Assembly: GCA_963663615.1 (NCBI GenBank)
Contig: OY760517.1
Coordinates: 2,790,001-2,854,000, forward strand
Direction: 5' to 3'
Source: G963663615 sp963663615
Lineage (GTDB): Bacteria; Bacteroidota; Ignavibacteria; Ignavibacteriales; Melioribacteraceae
Length of the DNA: 64,000 nt
Under the pieces are notes generated by a model, which saw only the letters and a list, made by a program, of their open reading frames with translations, did no database searches and had not been told where the DNA came from. The translations under genes were made by a program, and so were the position numbers. Positions 9,160 through 18,199 of the stretch are shown piece after piece (the first letter of the stretch is position 1; each line of letters opens with the position of its first letter).

Positions 9160-9185
9160 AATTTATTCACATTATGACTAACTAA

Positions 9186-10190
9186 CTATTTTGAAAGAAT
9201 CATTTTGTTAGTAGCATTAAATTCTTTACCGTTTTCATCAATTGCATTCATGTTGTATAAATACATACCACTTGGAAGGTTAGCTGCATTAAAGCTTACG
9301 CTATGCTGACCAGCACCAAATGACTGATTCTGAATTAAATTGCTTACCATTTCACCAAGTACATTATATACTGAGATATTTACAATACTCTGACTTGGAA
9401 GATTGAAGCTTATTTTTGTTGATGGGTTAAACGGGTTTGGATAGTTATTTAACAACGCAAAGTCTGTTGGTTGCACATTACCTGATTTTAGCGGACTATC
9501 ACCTTCAGCTTCTACTGTTAAGGCAGAAGACAAAGCTGAACTGTTATTATTACAATCTACAGTTTGTATTTTATAATAGTAGTCTGTATTTCCAGAAAGT
9601 CCACCTGGATGTGGCAGATCTACATCAGTATCAGTATAGCTTGTAGTTGTACCACTAACTGTAGCTAACAATCCATAATCCGAATCAAATGGAGCTTTTC
9701 TGTAAATTTTATAATCACCACCATTTGTAACATCCATTTTATTAACAGATGACCATGAGATTACAGGATGATAGCTTGCGTCGGCAGAATATGACAGATT
9801 GTTTGGTGCAGGAGGTGCATCATTATCTATAACCTTTACATTCTTTACCTCCTTAACAATAACAGTTGAGCTAGAAGATTTTTCATCATATATTACAAGT
9901 CTTGCTTGAATTGTGTAATTATAGTCTATTAGAAAGGTATTAGCTTCTACAACCACATGAAATTCACCACTCTTTCTGTAAACCCAGTCACTATAAGCAC
10001 CATTTCCATATTTGTAGCGAACAGAATAGTGATAAGTAATATCATTTCCACCTTGAAGCTCATATGGAATTGTTGCATAACCATTCTGAGAGTAATAAAC
10101 ATCCCCAAAACTTGGTTCTGAAATAGCAAATTGCCCAAAAGTTTGTGTTGCCAATAGAACTACGAAAAGAAAAAATGCAAGTTTTTTCAT
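9186..10190 (-). CDS. Secreted FN3-domain protein with T9SS sorting domain
   Basis: The 334-residue protein starts with a signal peptide (MKKLAFFLFVVLLATQTFGQ). A beta-rich domain of no recognised family covers about 20-125. It is followed by a fibronectin type III domain at about 128-230 (start PPAPNNLSYSADASYHPVISW, consistent with an Ig-like fold) and a type IX sorting domain at about 250-334 (NYPNPFNPSTKISF, LPSGMYLYNM). No catalytic motif is seen, so it is probably a structural or binding protein at the cell surface. The ribosome-binding site AAAGGTGG lies just before the start codon. It is a single gene with its own terminator. Confidence 0.85.
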   Translation of the reverse strand: MKKLAFFLFVVLLATQTFGQFAISEPSFGDVYYSQNGYATIPYELQGGNDITYHYSVRYKYGNGAYSDWVYRKSGEFHVVVEANTFLIDYNYTIQARLVIYDEKSSSSTVIVKEVKNVKVIDNDAPPAPNNLSYSADASYHPVISWSSVNKMDVTNGGDYKIYRKAPFDSDYGLLATVSGTTTSYTDTDVDLPHPGGLSGNTDYYYKIQTVDCNNNSSALSSALTVEAEGDSPLKSGNVQPTDFALLNNYPNPFNPSTKISFNLPSQSIVNISVYNVLGEMVSNLIQNQSFGAGQHSVSFNAANLPSGMYLYNMNAIDENGKEFNATNKMILSK

Positions 10191-10598
10191 TTTGCCACCT
10201 TTAATAATTATTGTTAAACCATCTTTTTATAGGTACAACAGTCCGCCAATTCCAAACTCAGGTATAAGTTACCTATCCTTGAACTGCCGCAGCAAATCAC
10301 GTATTGTATTTTTTTGTTGGAATAGAACAAACTATCTTTACCCGCAACAAACATAATGTTATCAAGGGAGGATAACAACTGACAAATTTTTGAATTGATT
10401 TTTAAATATTATTATATTTCACATTAACTTTAATAATACATAATTATACAAGTTAGTACTATTGTACTATTTTTTCAGATTTCATTAGTAGTCAAAACGA
10501 CTACTACCAGATAAAATATTTATAAAAACAGTCCAAATAAATACTGATTACTATTATTCACCTGACTATTTATATGGTAAGAATATTCAATACCAATA
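10191..10598. other. Intergenic region, no gene seen
   Basis: This 408-bp AT-rich gap holds the promoter side of the leftward FN3 gene and the downstream side of the leftward cyclase gene. I see no open frame, strong hairpin or known RNA in it. Confidence 0.5.
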
Positions 10599-11264
10599 CT
10601 AACCTTGTTCAAAATCCGATAAGATATTACCAACAATACCCACAGCCCTAACAGGTGAACCATCGGCATCCTTAACTTTTAACGGCAAGCATGAAAATAT
10701 AAATCCGCTTTGGGGCAGGTTATATAGGTTGTTAAGGTTTTCGATAAATACAATATTTTCACTGAGTAATATTTTATGTACAGGGTAATCCACCGAATTT
10801 ATATCATCAGCAGAAATACAATCGAAGCCCACACCCTTCAGGTTTTTACTAACAAGCCAATTTGCCGCATCTTCGGTAAGCACAGGAAACCCGTCAAAAT
10901 ATCTGTCCTCTCCCCAATACCAGCACCAGTCTGTACGAAACAATACAAAATCCGAGTTATCAATATCAGTTTCGTATTGCATCAGGTATGTTAAATCAAT
11001 TTTTCCATTTTCAACTTTACTGGCATCCACAACCACAGCATTCCCATAAAAATGCTCTGCCGGAAATTTATCCAGAGTAATACCATCAGCCAAACCATGA
11101 GCAGGGGCATCTATGTGAGTACCGGTATGTCCCATCATCTCAAATCGTTTTTCGCGATACCCATCCTTCTCGATAGTAAACTCATTAGTGATAACCGGTT
11201 GTGGTGTACCCGGAAACACGGGCATTTCAGCATCAATAAAGTGTGTTAGATCAATAACTTTCAT
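10599..11264 (-). CDS. Cyclase-family metal-dependent hydrolase (kynurenine formamidase-like)
   Basis: The 221-residue protein carries the cyclase-family signature H-x-G-T-H-x-D-x-P-x-H (H46, H50, D52, H56), which binds the catalytic metal, and begins with the typical DLTHFIDAEMPVFPG. The family includes kynurenine formamidases and other amide or lactone hydrolases. No other kynurenine-pathway gene is visible here, so the substrate is open. No signal peptide is seen; it is cytoplasmic. It appears to be a single-gene unit, divergent from the oxidoreductase at 11407. Confidence 0.88.
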   Translation of the reverse strand: MKVIDLTHFIDAEMPVFPGTPQPVITNEFTIEKDGYREKRFEMMGHTGTHIDAPAHGLADGITLDKFPAEHFYGNAVVVDASKVENGKIDLTYLMQYETDIDNSDFVLFRTDWCWYWGEDRYFDGFPVLTEDAANWLVSKNLKGVGFDCISADDINSVDYPVHKILLSENIVFIENLNNLYNLPQSGFIFSCLPLKVKDADGSPVRAVGIVGNILSDFEQG

Positions 11265-11406
11265 AATACAAATCCTGTCTTATTTTATTATAAACTCAAA
11301 GCTCAAATATTTCAATTATACAATCAAGCAATTTCTTGACGATCGTCAATGGAATTGGTGGTGCCAATAAATAACTTTGGAACAGTTGAATAAAATGGAG
11401 TACAAA

Positions 11407-12264
11407 ATGCAAAAAGATAAAGTATTATTGGCAGGAGCAACAGGTTACCTTGGCAGATATTTGGCAAGCGAATTAAATGCACAGCAATACCCTGCAAGGT
11501 TGATTGTTCGCAATAAGGCAAAAACTGATTTTAATATAAACAAATTTGAAGTGATTGAAGCTGAGGTTACTAAACCTGAAACACTTGCCGACTCTTTCAG
11601 GGATATCGATATTGTTATAAGTAGCGTGGGTATTACCAAACAAAAAGATGGTTTAACTTATATGGATGTTGATTACCAGGCAAATAAAAACTTGCTTGAT
11701 TTGGCTGTTAAAAACGGTGTTAGGAAATTTATATATGTGGGTGTATTAAATGGTAAAAAGTTAACTGATCTTAAGATGGTAGCTGCAAAGGAAAAATTTG
11801 TAGATGCATTGGAAAAATCCGGTATTGATTACTGTGTAATTCGCCCAAACGGATTTTTTTCCGATATGAGCGAATTCTTTAACATGGGCAAGAAAGGTGC
11901 GGTTAGCCTGTTTGGTACTGGTGAATATAAATCGAACCCTATACATGGTGAAGACCTTGCAAGGTTTTGTGTTGAATCAATCAATCGGAAAGAAAAAGAA
12001 CTTGAAGTAGGGGGACCTGAAATACTTACTCATAATGAAATTGCACAAATGGTATTTGATATACTTGGTAAAAAGCCAAAAGTTAGATACCTGCCTAACT
12101 TGATAAGGAAATTTGCTATTTGGGGTATTAGAACTTTTACTTCAGTAAAAACTTACGGTCCGGTTGAGTTTTTTATGACAGTACTGGCAATGGATATGAT
12201 TGCACCAAAGTATGGTAAACATACGTTACGGAAACATTTTGAATATTTGCGTGACGCAAAATAG
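11407..12264 (+). CDS. NmrA-like NAD(P)-binding SDR-family protein
   Basis: The product is an atypical short-chain dehydrogenase of the NmrA/complex I NDUFA9-like group. LLAGATGYLGRYLA near the N-terminus is the G-x-x-G-x-x-G dinucleotide site, followed by VIEAEVTKPETL, VISSVGITK and the FIYVGVL strand. The start is taken at ATG 11407 because GGAG lies 6 bp before it; ATG 11395 and TTG 11377 are alternative in-frame starts. No YxxxK motif is evident, so it may be a regulator, a quinone-related reductase or an assembly factor. The Crp-like regulator at 12270-12866 is convergent with it, 5 bp beyond its stop. Confidence 0.85.
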   Translation: MQKDKVLLAGATGYLGRYLASELNAQQYPARLIVRNKAKTDFNINKFEVIEAEVTKPETLADSFRDIDIVISSVGITKQKDGLTYMDVDYQANKNLLDLAVKNGVRKFIYVGVLNGKKLTDLKMVAAKEKFVDALEKSGIDYCVIRPNGFFSDMSEFFNMGKKGAVSLFGTGEYKSNPIHGEDLARFCVESINRKEKELEVGGPEILTHNEIAQMVFDILGKKPKVRYLPNLIRKFAIWGIRTFTSVKTYGPVEFFMTVLAMDMIAPKYGKHTLRKHFEYLRDAK

Positions 12265-12269
12265 GCAAA

Positions 12270-12866
12270 TTACTTCCGGGATTTTAGACTAACCCGTTTT
12301 TTTATGCGACTTAAAGTCTCGGGAGATACTCCCAAATAAGAAGCAATATATTGTTGTGGTACTCGCAAAAACAAGTCACTCTGGTTTTCAAGCAGGTCAA
12401 TATATCGCTGTTCCGGGGATTTTGTTATGAACGAGGCAAGCATCTTTTGACAATGAATCAGTTCGTCCTCAACTGCAACACGTGCAATTAACTCAAAAGC
12501 CGGATCGAGTGCCATAAGTTTTTCAATAGTTTCCTTATGAAAATGCATTATTACAGTGTTATCTTCCATTGCCTGATAGTTTTCAACAGCGGGCACATCA
12601 TAAGTAAAGCTTTCGCCTGCACAAATAAACTTACCGTCACTGTAAAAATAAGCTGTCTTATCAATACCATCGGCATTATAAAATAACCTTACTGCTCCTT
12701 CTACCAAAAAGTAAATAGTCTTTGAAACAACACCTTCAGTAAAGATCATCTCATGTTTACTATATTCCTTTACCTGTACATTCTCGGCAATATATGATTC
12801 TGCCTTTTCCTCCAGATTAGTATAATGTTTCATTTGTTCAAAAAATTTACTAAAGTGTTTTTTCAT
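12270..12866 (-). CDS. Crp/Fnr-family transcriptional regulator
   Basis: The 198-residue protein has a cyclic-nucleotide-binding-type beta roll at about 25-120 (KHEMIFTEGVVSKTIYFLVEGAVRLFY), a dimerisation helix and a C-terminal winged helix with VPQQYIASYLGVSPETLSR as the helix-turn-helix. There is no Cys cluster of the Fnr type. The effector pocket does not have the classic cAMP residues that I can recognise, as is usual for Bacteroidota members of this family. It lies convergent to the NmrA-like gene; targets are unknown. Confidence 0.9.
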   Translation of the reverse strand: MKKHFSKFFEQMKHYTNLEEKAESYIAENVQVKEYSKHEMIFTEGVVSKTIYFLVEGAVRLFYNADGIDKTAYFYSDGKFICAGESFTYDVPAVENYQAMEDNTVIMHFHKETIEKLMALDPAFELIARVAVEDELIHCQKMLASFITKSPEQRYIDLLENQSDLFLRVPQQYIASYLGVSPETLSRIKKRVSLKSRK

Positions 12867-12904
12867 ATCGTAATATCCTGATTGCCTAAATATTAATAAT
12901 GCAT

Positions 12905-12946
12905 AAAAAAAGGATTAAGTTTATTTCTGAAACATTAATCCTTTTT
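12905..12946 (-). terminator. Bidirectional rho-independent terminator
   Basis: AAAAAAGGATTAA pairs with TTAATCCTTTTTT, with an inner GTTT/AAAC pairing. On the minus strand it lies about 90 bp after the stop of the EEP-domain gene and ends in a T-run. It also lies upstream of the Crp-like gene and so insulates the two. Confidence 0.8.
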
Positions 12947-13036
12947 TAATAGTCATGACAATGCAATTTGCAAAATCTTATTTAAATATTGCAGGGAATA
13001 ATTATAATACCTTAACTACTCCATCACACTTTAATA

Positions 13037-14230
13037 TTATTTAAGTAAAATCATTTTACCCGATTTCAATAGCGAACCACTTTGCACTACATAAAAATAA
13101 ATACCACTTGAGGCATGAATACCATTATCCAGATTACCGTTCCACTTAACTTTATGAATACCGGCAGGCAAGGTTTCATTAACAAGCGAACTCACCAGTT
13201 CACCCTGAATATTGTATATATTCAGTTTTACCAACTCGTTATTGTACTCTTGCGGCAAAGTAAACTGTATTGTAGTTTCCGGATTAAAAGGATTAGGATA
13301 ATTTGTAATTTCAAATTTTTCGGGAACAACATTTTCAGCAACTGCAGAAACCGGAATCTTTAACTTAAAACCAACTGGTCTGTGATCCGATACCTTGCCA
13401 TCATAACTGTTCCAGCTACCCATAAAATGATCCGGCTTAATTACTTCTACTGTATAATCAGTTGCACCAAAATCGTCATATACTTCGTTTGTAATTAGAA
13501 TATGATCGAGATGTGAGGGCCAGCTTGGGTATGACCATCCTTCGCTTTCTCCATGTGCAATAGCCATATCAATAAACTCGTACTCGGTAGGTTTATCAAT
13601 AAAACACTGAAATACATTATTCTGCACATCATCTGTAAGTATATCATTAAGATCGCCAACAACAATCACCTTATCGTCTGGATGAAATTGAGTAATCCAG
13701 CTATCTATTAGTCTGCTTGCATCCCTGCGGCGGGTTTCTTCATCCGACTGATCAGTTGTATCCATTATTCCATCACCCATAGCCTTGAAGTGATTATCAA
13801 GAATAAAGTATTGAGAACCATCGTAAGTAAAATCAAGCACCTGCGGGGCACGTGGAAATGGTCTCCAGTATTGTTGGGAAGTTAAAATTTCGTACCTGTG
13901 ATTTATTTTTATTGTGGTTGTATCATAAACATATGCTAATCCGCCAAAATAACTCGACCAGAAATAATAATCGTAACCATCTAATGAATTTACCATTGCC
14001 TTAAATTTGGTAGTATCATCAATCTCCTGTAATGCATAAATATCAGCATCAAGAGCATCAAGAATAGCTCTTACCGAATCAACAGTAGTTTGTCCGTTTT
14101 TCGGAAACCATTCTATATTCCATGTAATAATATCTAAAGTCGATTCACTTCCAAAGGTCATTTGCGATAACCCCTGAGCGTTAGTTGCATAAACCATCAC
14201 AAATAATATCAGTAATATCTTTTTCATCAT
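13037..14230 (-). CDS. Secreted endonuclease/exonuclease/phosphatase-family protein with T9SS sorting domain
   Basis: The 397-residue protein has a signal peptide (to about residue 18). An EEP domain follows at about 30-290: DIITWNIEWFP (metal-binding Asn), ALQEIDD (metal-binding Glu), DNHFKA, VVGDLND (catalytic Asp/Asn pair), SHLDHILI and SDHRPVGF (final Asp-His). All expected catalytic motifs are present. The last 85 residues form a type IX sorting domain (NYPNPFNPETTIQF, SSGIYFYVVQSG). It is probably an extracellular nuclease or phosphodiesterase used for DNA or phosphorus scavenging; which one cannot be told. Confidence 0.9.
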   Translation of the reverse strand: MMKKILLILFVMVYATNAQGLSQMTFGSESTLDIITWNIEWFPKNGQTTVDSVRAILDALDADIYALQEIDDTTKFKAMVNSLDGYDYYFWSSYFGGLAYVYDTTTIKINHRYEILTSQQYWRPFPRAPQVLDFTYDGSQYFILDNHFKAMGDGIMDTTDQSDEETRRRDASRLIDSWITQFHPDDKVIVVGDLNDILTDDVQNNVFQCFIDKPTEYEFIDMAIAHGESEGWSYPSWPSHLDHILITNEVYDDFGATDYTVEVIKPDHFMGSWNSYDGKVSDHRPVGFKLKIPVSAVAENVVPEKFEITNYPNPFNPETTIQFTLPQEYNNELVKLNIYNIQGELVSSLVNETLPAGIHKVKWNGNLDNGIHASSGIYFYVVQSGSLLKSGKMILLK

Positions 14231-14373
14231 TTCTCCAAAAATAAACCGGCAATATAAAGAAATTGTTAAGAAAGCACCAACAAAGTGCTATTTATTTAGA
14301 ATCAACATTTACTTAAGTTAAACGTCTGTATTGAATGAAATAGTGTTTTGAATCAATATTCGGAATTAAATTA

Positions 14374-15498
14374 ATGACGCTGATTAAATTAAGTTTAGTA
14401 TTGCTATTGACTTATGTTGTTAACGGACAGCAATTTAATACTACCCAAATTAGTTCTACCCTTGATAGCCTGATAGAATTTAACAAAGTACCTGGATTGA
14501 ATTTTTCGTTTATAACTGCTGAAGGAAAACAATATAACTATTCTTCGGGGTATGCTGATAAAAAAATGCAGAAATACCTTACCGGCGAAAACGTTTTGTT
14601 TTCGGGAAGCATTGGCAAAACATATAATGTTGCAGTTATAATGCAGCTTGTTGATGAGGGTAAACTTAAACTTGATGACAAATTTACAGATCACGTAACA
14701 GATCTTGACTGGTTAAACCGGCTACCAAATATTGAGCAAATAACAGTTAGGATGCTGCTTAACCATACATCGGGTTTACCGCGATATATCCATAATCGTG
14801 AGTTGTGGAAAACACTTATTAGTAATCCTGATAAAATTTGGAGTTACAAAGACCGACTGGAATTTATATTTGATGCTCCTGCTGTTGCTCCACCAGGTAA
14901 AAAATGGTTCTACTCCGATACAGCATACCTGCTAATAGGAATGTTAATTGAAAAACTTACCGGTTCAAACCTTTATGATGAAATAAATACAAGGTTACTG
15001 GCACCTGGTAATTTAAGCGAGACTTACCCTTCGATTACTCGCGAGTTGCCAAATTTACCAATAGGATACTCCAAACTTGACCCGTTTTATTGTATGCCTG
15101 ATATTATGGTGGAAGATGGCAAATATTTGTTCAATCCGCAAATGGAATGGTCAGGAGGCGGGTTTGCATCAACCACTGCCGACCTTGCAAAGTGGGCAAA
15201 ATATTACTACGAAGCTGAATTTTTCTCCGATTCATTGCTAAATGTTATAGTTACTCCATCATTATTGGGAAAGGATATTACTAACTATTTATCGTGCGGA
15301 ACCGGTAGCTTTATTTATAAAACTGATTTTGGAGTAACTTACGGTCATACTGGATTTGTACCTGGCTTTAATGCTGCATTTGCTTATTTCCCCGAGTATA
15401 AAATTGCTGCCGCCCTGCAGGTAAACTGTGATTACGCTGCTACTAAAATGAAACTGATTGATTACATTTCTGATGTGCTTGTAAAAGTTTATAAATAA
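14374..15498 (+). CDS. Exported serine hydrolase of the class C beta-lactamase/PBP family
   Basis: The 374-residue protein has a signal peptide (about 1-19). The nucleophile motif SxxK is S79-I-G-K82. The second motif is YSD (in FYSDTAYLLIG) in place of YxN, and the third is HTG in YGHTGFVPGF. Family members act as esterases, D-aminopeptidases, transglycosylase-like enzymes or beta-lactamases, so antibiotic resistance should not be assumed. It sits alone on the plus strand and converges with the DUF3160 gene through a shared terminator at 15502-15531. Confidence 0.9.
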   Translation: MTLIKLSLVLLLTYVVNGQQFNTTQISSTLDSLIEFNKVPGLNFSFITAEGKQYNYSSGYADKKMQKYLTGENVLFSGSIGKTYNVAVIMQLVDEGKLKLDDKFTDHVTDLDWLNRLPNIEQITVRMLLNHTSGLPRYIHNRELWKTLISNPDKIWSYKDRLEFIFDAPAVAPPGKKWFYSDTAYLLIGMLIEKLTGSNLYDEINTRLLAPGNLSETYPSITRELPNLPIGYSKLDPFYCMPDIMVEDGKYLFNPQMEWSGGGFASTTADLAKWAKYYYEAEFFSDSLLNVIVTPSLLGKDITNYLSCGTGSFIYKTDFGVTYGHTGFVPGFNAAFAYFPEYKIAAALQVNCDYAATKMKLIDYISDVLVKVYK

Positions 15499-15501
15499 AA
15501 A

Positions 15502-15531
15502 AACCTCGCAGAAAAACGTAACTGCGAGGTT
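15502..15531. terminator. Bidirectional terminator between convergent genes
   Basis: AACCTCGCAG and CTGCGAGGTT form a perfect 10-bp stem around a 10-nt loop. On the minus strand a run of T residues follows (best for the DUF3160 gene ending at 15557). On the plus strand it lies 3 bp after the serine hydrolase stop, with a weaker tail. Confidence 0.88.
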
Positions 15532-15556
15532 CATGAAAATTATATATATCGAAGGA

Positions 15557-18109
15557 CTATTTAATCAAATTCATTTTACCAGTTGCAAACTGGCTACCAA
15601 TTCTCACTTCATAAATATAAACACCGCTCGCAACACTGTTACCGGCAGATGTTCTACCATTCCAGCTAACAAAATAACTACCTGCTGTTAGTTTTTCATT
15701 AACCAATGTACTAACCTGTTCCCCCTGGATATTATAAATATTCAGTTTAACATATTCATTTGTTAATGAATAAGGAACAGTAAAGTTTATTTTGGTAGAG
15801 GGGTTAAATGGATTAGGGTAGTTACCAACTATAATATGAGTTTCAGGAATAAACTCATTTTCATCCTCTTCAACTCCGGTAGTTAATTTAAGTCCGAGTG
15901 GTTTTTTATTACCATCACCATCTGCAAGATATAGGTTTGTCCAGTCTGGTCTTGTTGATTGGCTATAATAATTTGAACGCCATTCCTCATCAGTTAATCG
16001 CAAAAAGTTTTCGGTAGTATATTCATGGAAAGAATTAACCGGACCAATAAATGCAACTTTGTTACCATCAGGTAAAGTAGCAGTAAGTACCATCTGGTCA
16101 AAATAACCTGTACCTGCATGCTTAACCCAACCAACAGTTGAACCACCAGCATCAGTAGGAGAAGTATGGAAATCGGCAACAAGATGTTTATCCTCGAATG
16201 AGTCATTATAATTAACCGCTAACTTGGAATACCAACCATAATAAACAGGTCCGCCACAACTTTGATTATTAGCAATAAGCATAGATTTAAGAAATGTTTT
16301 TTCTTCTTCCGTAAACTCTGTACCGGAAAGCTCTTTTGAAGCAATTTCAGCAAGAGTATCAGTTACACCAACAAAATTGTTAAATACCTGGATTAACCTC
16401 ATTGCAAGGTAGGAACTACTCATATCAAGCTCTTCAACCACAGCTAAAGTATTTTCCGATACCTTCTTCAAAGCTTCAAAAAACTCGGGAACTGGTTCAA
16501 CATAACTGTAAGGATAAGAACAAACTAATCCACCTGTGTATGATTGTTTTGCATATAAAATATTATCATGACGCAATTCTGTCCAGGAAGCTAACTGAGT
16601 ATTCATTTTTTGTTGCCACCATGCTGCCGATTGCATAAATAAAGGCAGATTGCTTCTATCAGCAGGAGGATTTAATGCCCGTATGGAATTTAACCAACCA
16701 TTAAATATTGTTGAGTTCCAATACTCATCATTATATAAATCAATAAGATAGCGAAGTGATGCCATGTTTGATGAATAATGATGCTCATCAAGTTCAGGTT
16801 GAAGTAATTGTAGAGCAGCATCGTTACCAAGAGCAGCCATAACATCAAGAGAGTTTGGAAGCATTCTTTTAATACTCTGACTCTGGTATTTAATTTTTGG
16901 ATAAACAACACTTGCTGTTACATACGAATCAATAATAAACCTCTGTCCCAGTAACATAAATGCACTGGCAGGTTTTAATGATTCGCCATTTACTGTTGAC
17001 TGAATAAGAACCTGAGATAAAATTTGCTGTTCGGCATACGGCTGTTCAGCTAATTTATCCTGAAATGCAGTTGCTTTTGCCGGGTTAAGCAAAACACTAG
17101 CATCGTTAACACCTGTCATTACAAACAATTCATTCAGGTGTTCAATAGTTACGTTATCCTGCTCACCAATAAATTTTTCAAGTAAGCTATTTATCTCACT
17201 ATAAGCTTCATCAGCATTGGCAAGCTCATATAATTCGGTAAGTAATTTAACATCAATGATTTGTCTCTGAACATCACTGAACGGAACATTCGGAATCGCA
17301 TTTTCAGGAGCTATTAAATACAATTCAATTCGTCCAAGCCACATCATAACCCGGAAATAATTTTGTAATTCGGGATAATTCTCATCTGTATAATGACCAC
17401 GTGGTTTAAACTGACTAAAATCAACTTTTCTAACCTGCTCAGAAAATACAGGCATATTTGTTGACTGTTCAGTTAAAATATTGCTTATAAATGTACCAAC
17501 CACATAATTATTCTCGGAATAGTATGGAGTATTGACAGGAGCTAAAAGTTTTAATGGAACAGTAATGTAAGCATCCACATCTTTTAGATTTTGCTGAATC
17601 TCCGTATTACCCTGATATTGAGCTTCAAGATCCGCCATTTTGGAATGCATTGATTCGAGTAAACCGGTAAGTTTACCAATTAAAATTTCCAGTTCAATAC
17701 CCTTTAAAGTTGCATCATAAGCTTCATGAAAAGCATTAAGCATAATATCCGATGAAATGTAAACAGGCATATCCTTATGCCAGATATCCTCCAAACACTG
17801 AATTGCTCCTGGTCTGGCTAACCTCTCGCTAACCATAAAACCATTATTTGTAATAAGTGACTTTTCATCCTCGGTAAGTCCGTATTTTATACAAATGGAA
17901 TCATAGTATAGAACATTTTCGGTATTGGATGAGATGCTTTCCAGAAAAAGACCTGCGTTATGCAATTGCAATAATTCTTCAGTTGACATATCCTGATTTT
18001 GCTCAAGAAATGTTCTGTAATTATCCATATTGAACGTATTCTGTTGTGCTAAATAATTTGTTGCTAACACAACGATAAAAATTAATATTACCCTGTACAC
18101 TTTGTTCAT
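15557..18109 (-). CDS. Secreted DUF3160-type protein with T9SS sorting domain
   Basis: The 850-residue protein has a signal peptide (about 1-21). A long, mostly helical region at about 60-740 matches my memory of DUF3160: MPVYISSDIMLNAFHEAYD near the start and, late in the domain, VADFHTSPTDAGGSTVGW and GPVNSFHEY. A type IX sorting domain ends it (NYPNPFNPSTKINF, ASGVYIYEVRIG). No enzymatic function is established for the domain to my knowledge. The conserved His, Asp and Ser residues above would be candidates for a metal or catalytic site. It is exported to the surface or medium and transcribed alone. Confidence 0.75.
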   Translation of the reverse strand: MNKVYRVILIFIVVLATNYLAQQNTFNMDNYRTFLEQNQDMSTEELLQLHNAGLFLESISSNTENVLYYDSICIKYGLTEDEKSLITNNGFMVSERLARPGAIQCLEDIWHKDMPVYISSDIMLNAFHEAYDATLKGIELEILIGKLTGLLESMHSKMADLEAQYQGNTEIQQNLKDVDAYITVPLKLLAPVNTPYYSENNYVVGTFISNILTEQSTNMPVFSEQVRKVDFSQFKPRGHYTDENYPELQNYFRVMMWLGRIELYLIAPENAIPNVPFSDVQRQIIDVKLLTELYELANADEAYSEINSLLEKFIGEQDNVTIEHLNELFVMTGVNDASVLLNPAKATAFQDKLAEQPYAEQQILSQVLIQSTVNGESLKPASAFMLLGQRFIIDSYVTASVVYPKIKYQSQSIKRMLPNSLDVMAALGNDAALQLLQPELDEHHYSSNMASLRYLIDLYNDEYWNSTIFNGWLNSIRALNPPADRSNLPLFMQSAAWWQQKMNTQLASWTELRHDNILYAKQSYTGGLVCSYPYSYVEPVPEFFEALKKVSENTLAVVEELDMSSSYLAMRLIQVFNNFVGVTDTLAEIASKELSGTEFTEEEKTFLKSMLIANNQSCGGPVYYGWYSKLAVNYNDSFEDKHLVADFHTSPTDAGGSTVGWVKHAGTGYFDQMVLTATLPDGNKVAFIGPVNSFHEYTTENFLRLTDEEWRSNYYSQSTRPDWTNLYLADGDGNKKPLGLKLTTGVEEDENEFIPETHIIVGNYPNPFNPSTKINFTVPYSLTNEYVKLNIYNIQGEQVSTLVNEKLTAGSYFVSWNGRTSAGNSVASGVYIYEVRIGSQFATGKMNLIK

Positions 18110-18199
18110 TATATCCCCTCAATAAATAATGAATAAAGTAATGAATAATTAAGCTATTGTAAATACCATAAATAGTAAAGAGACAAAATAAATAGAAAA

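Larger units (their letters stand above)
8660..9185. other. Intergenic region with hairpin repeats
   Basis: No gene is seen in this 526-bp gap. It should hold the promoter of the exporter operon near 8660-8750. It contains a CTCCTCTC/GAGAGGAG stem (8846-8868), a degenerate CCCTTC/GAAGGG palindrome (8941-8963) related to the one at 4029-4051, and the terminator at 9122-9159. Confidence 0.6.

Noticed and set aside
14374..15498. Beta-lactamase resistance gene
   Set aside because: The fold is shared by many esterases and peptidases, and the YxN motif is altered. Resistance cannot be inferred.
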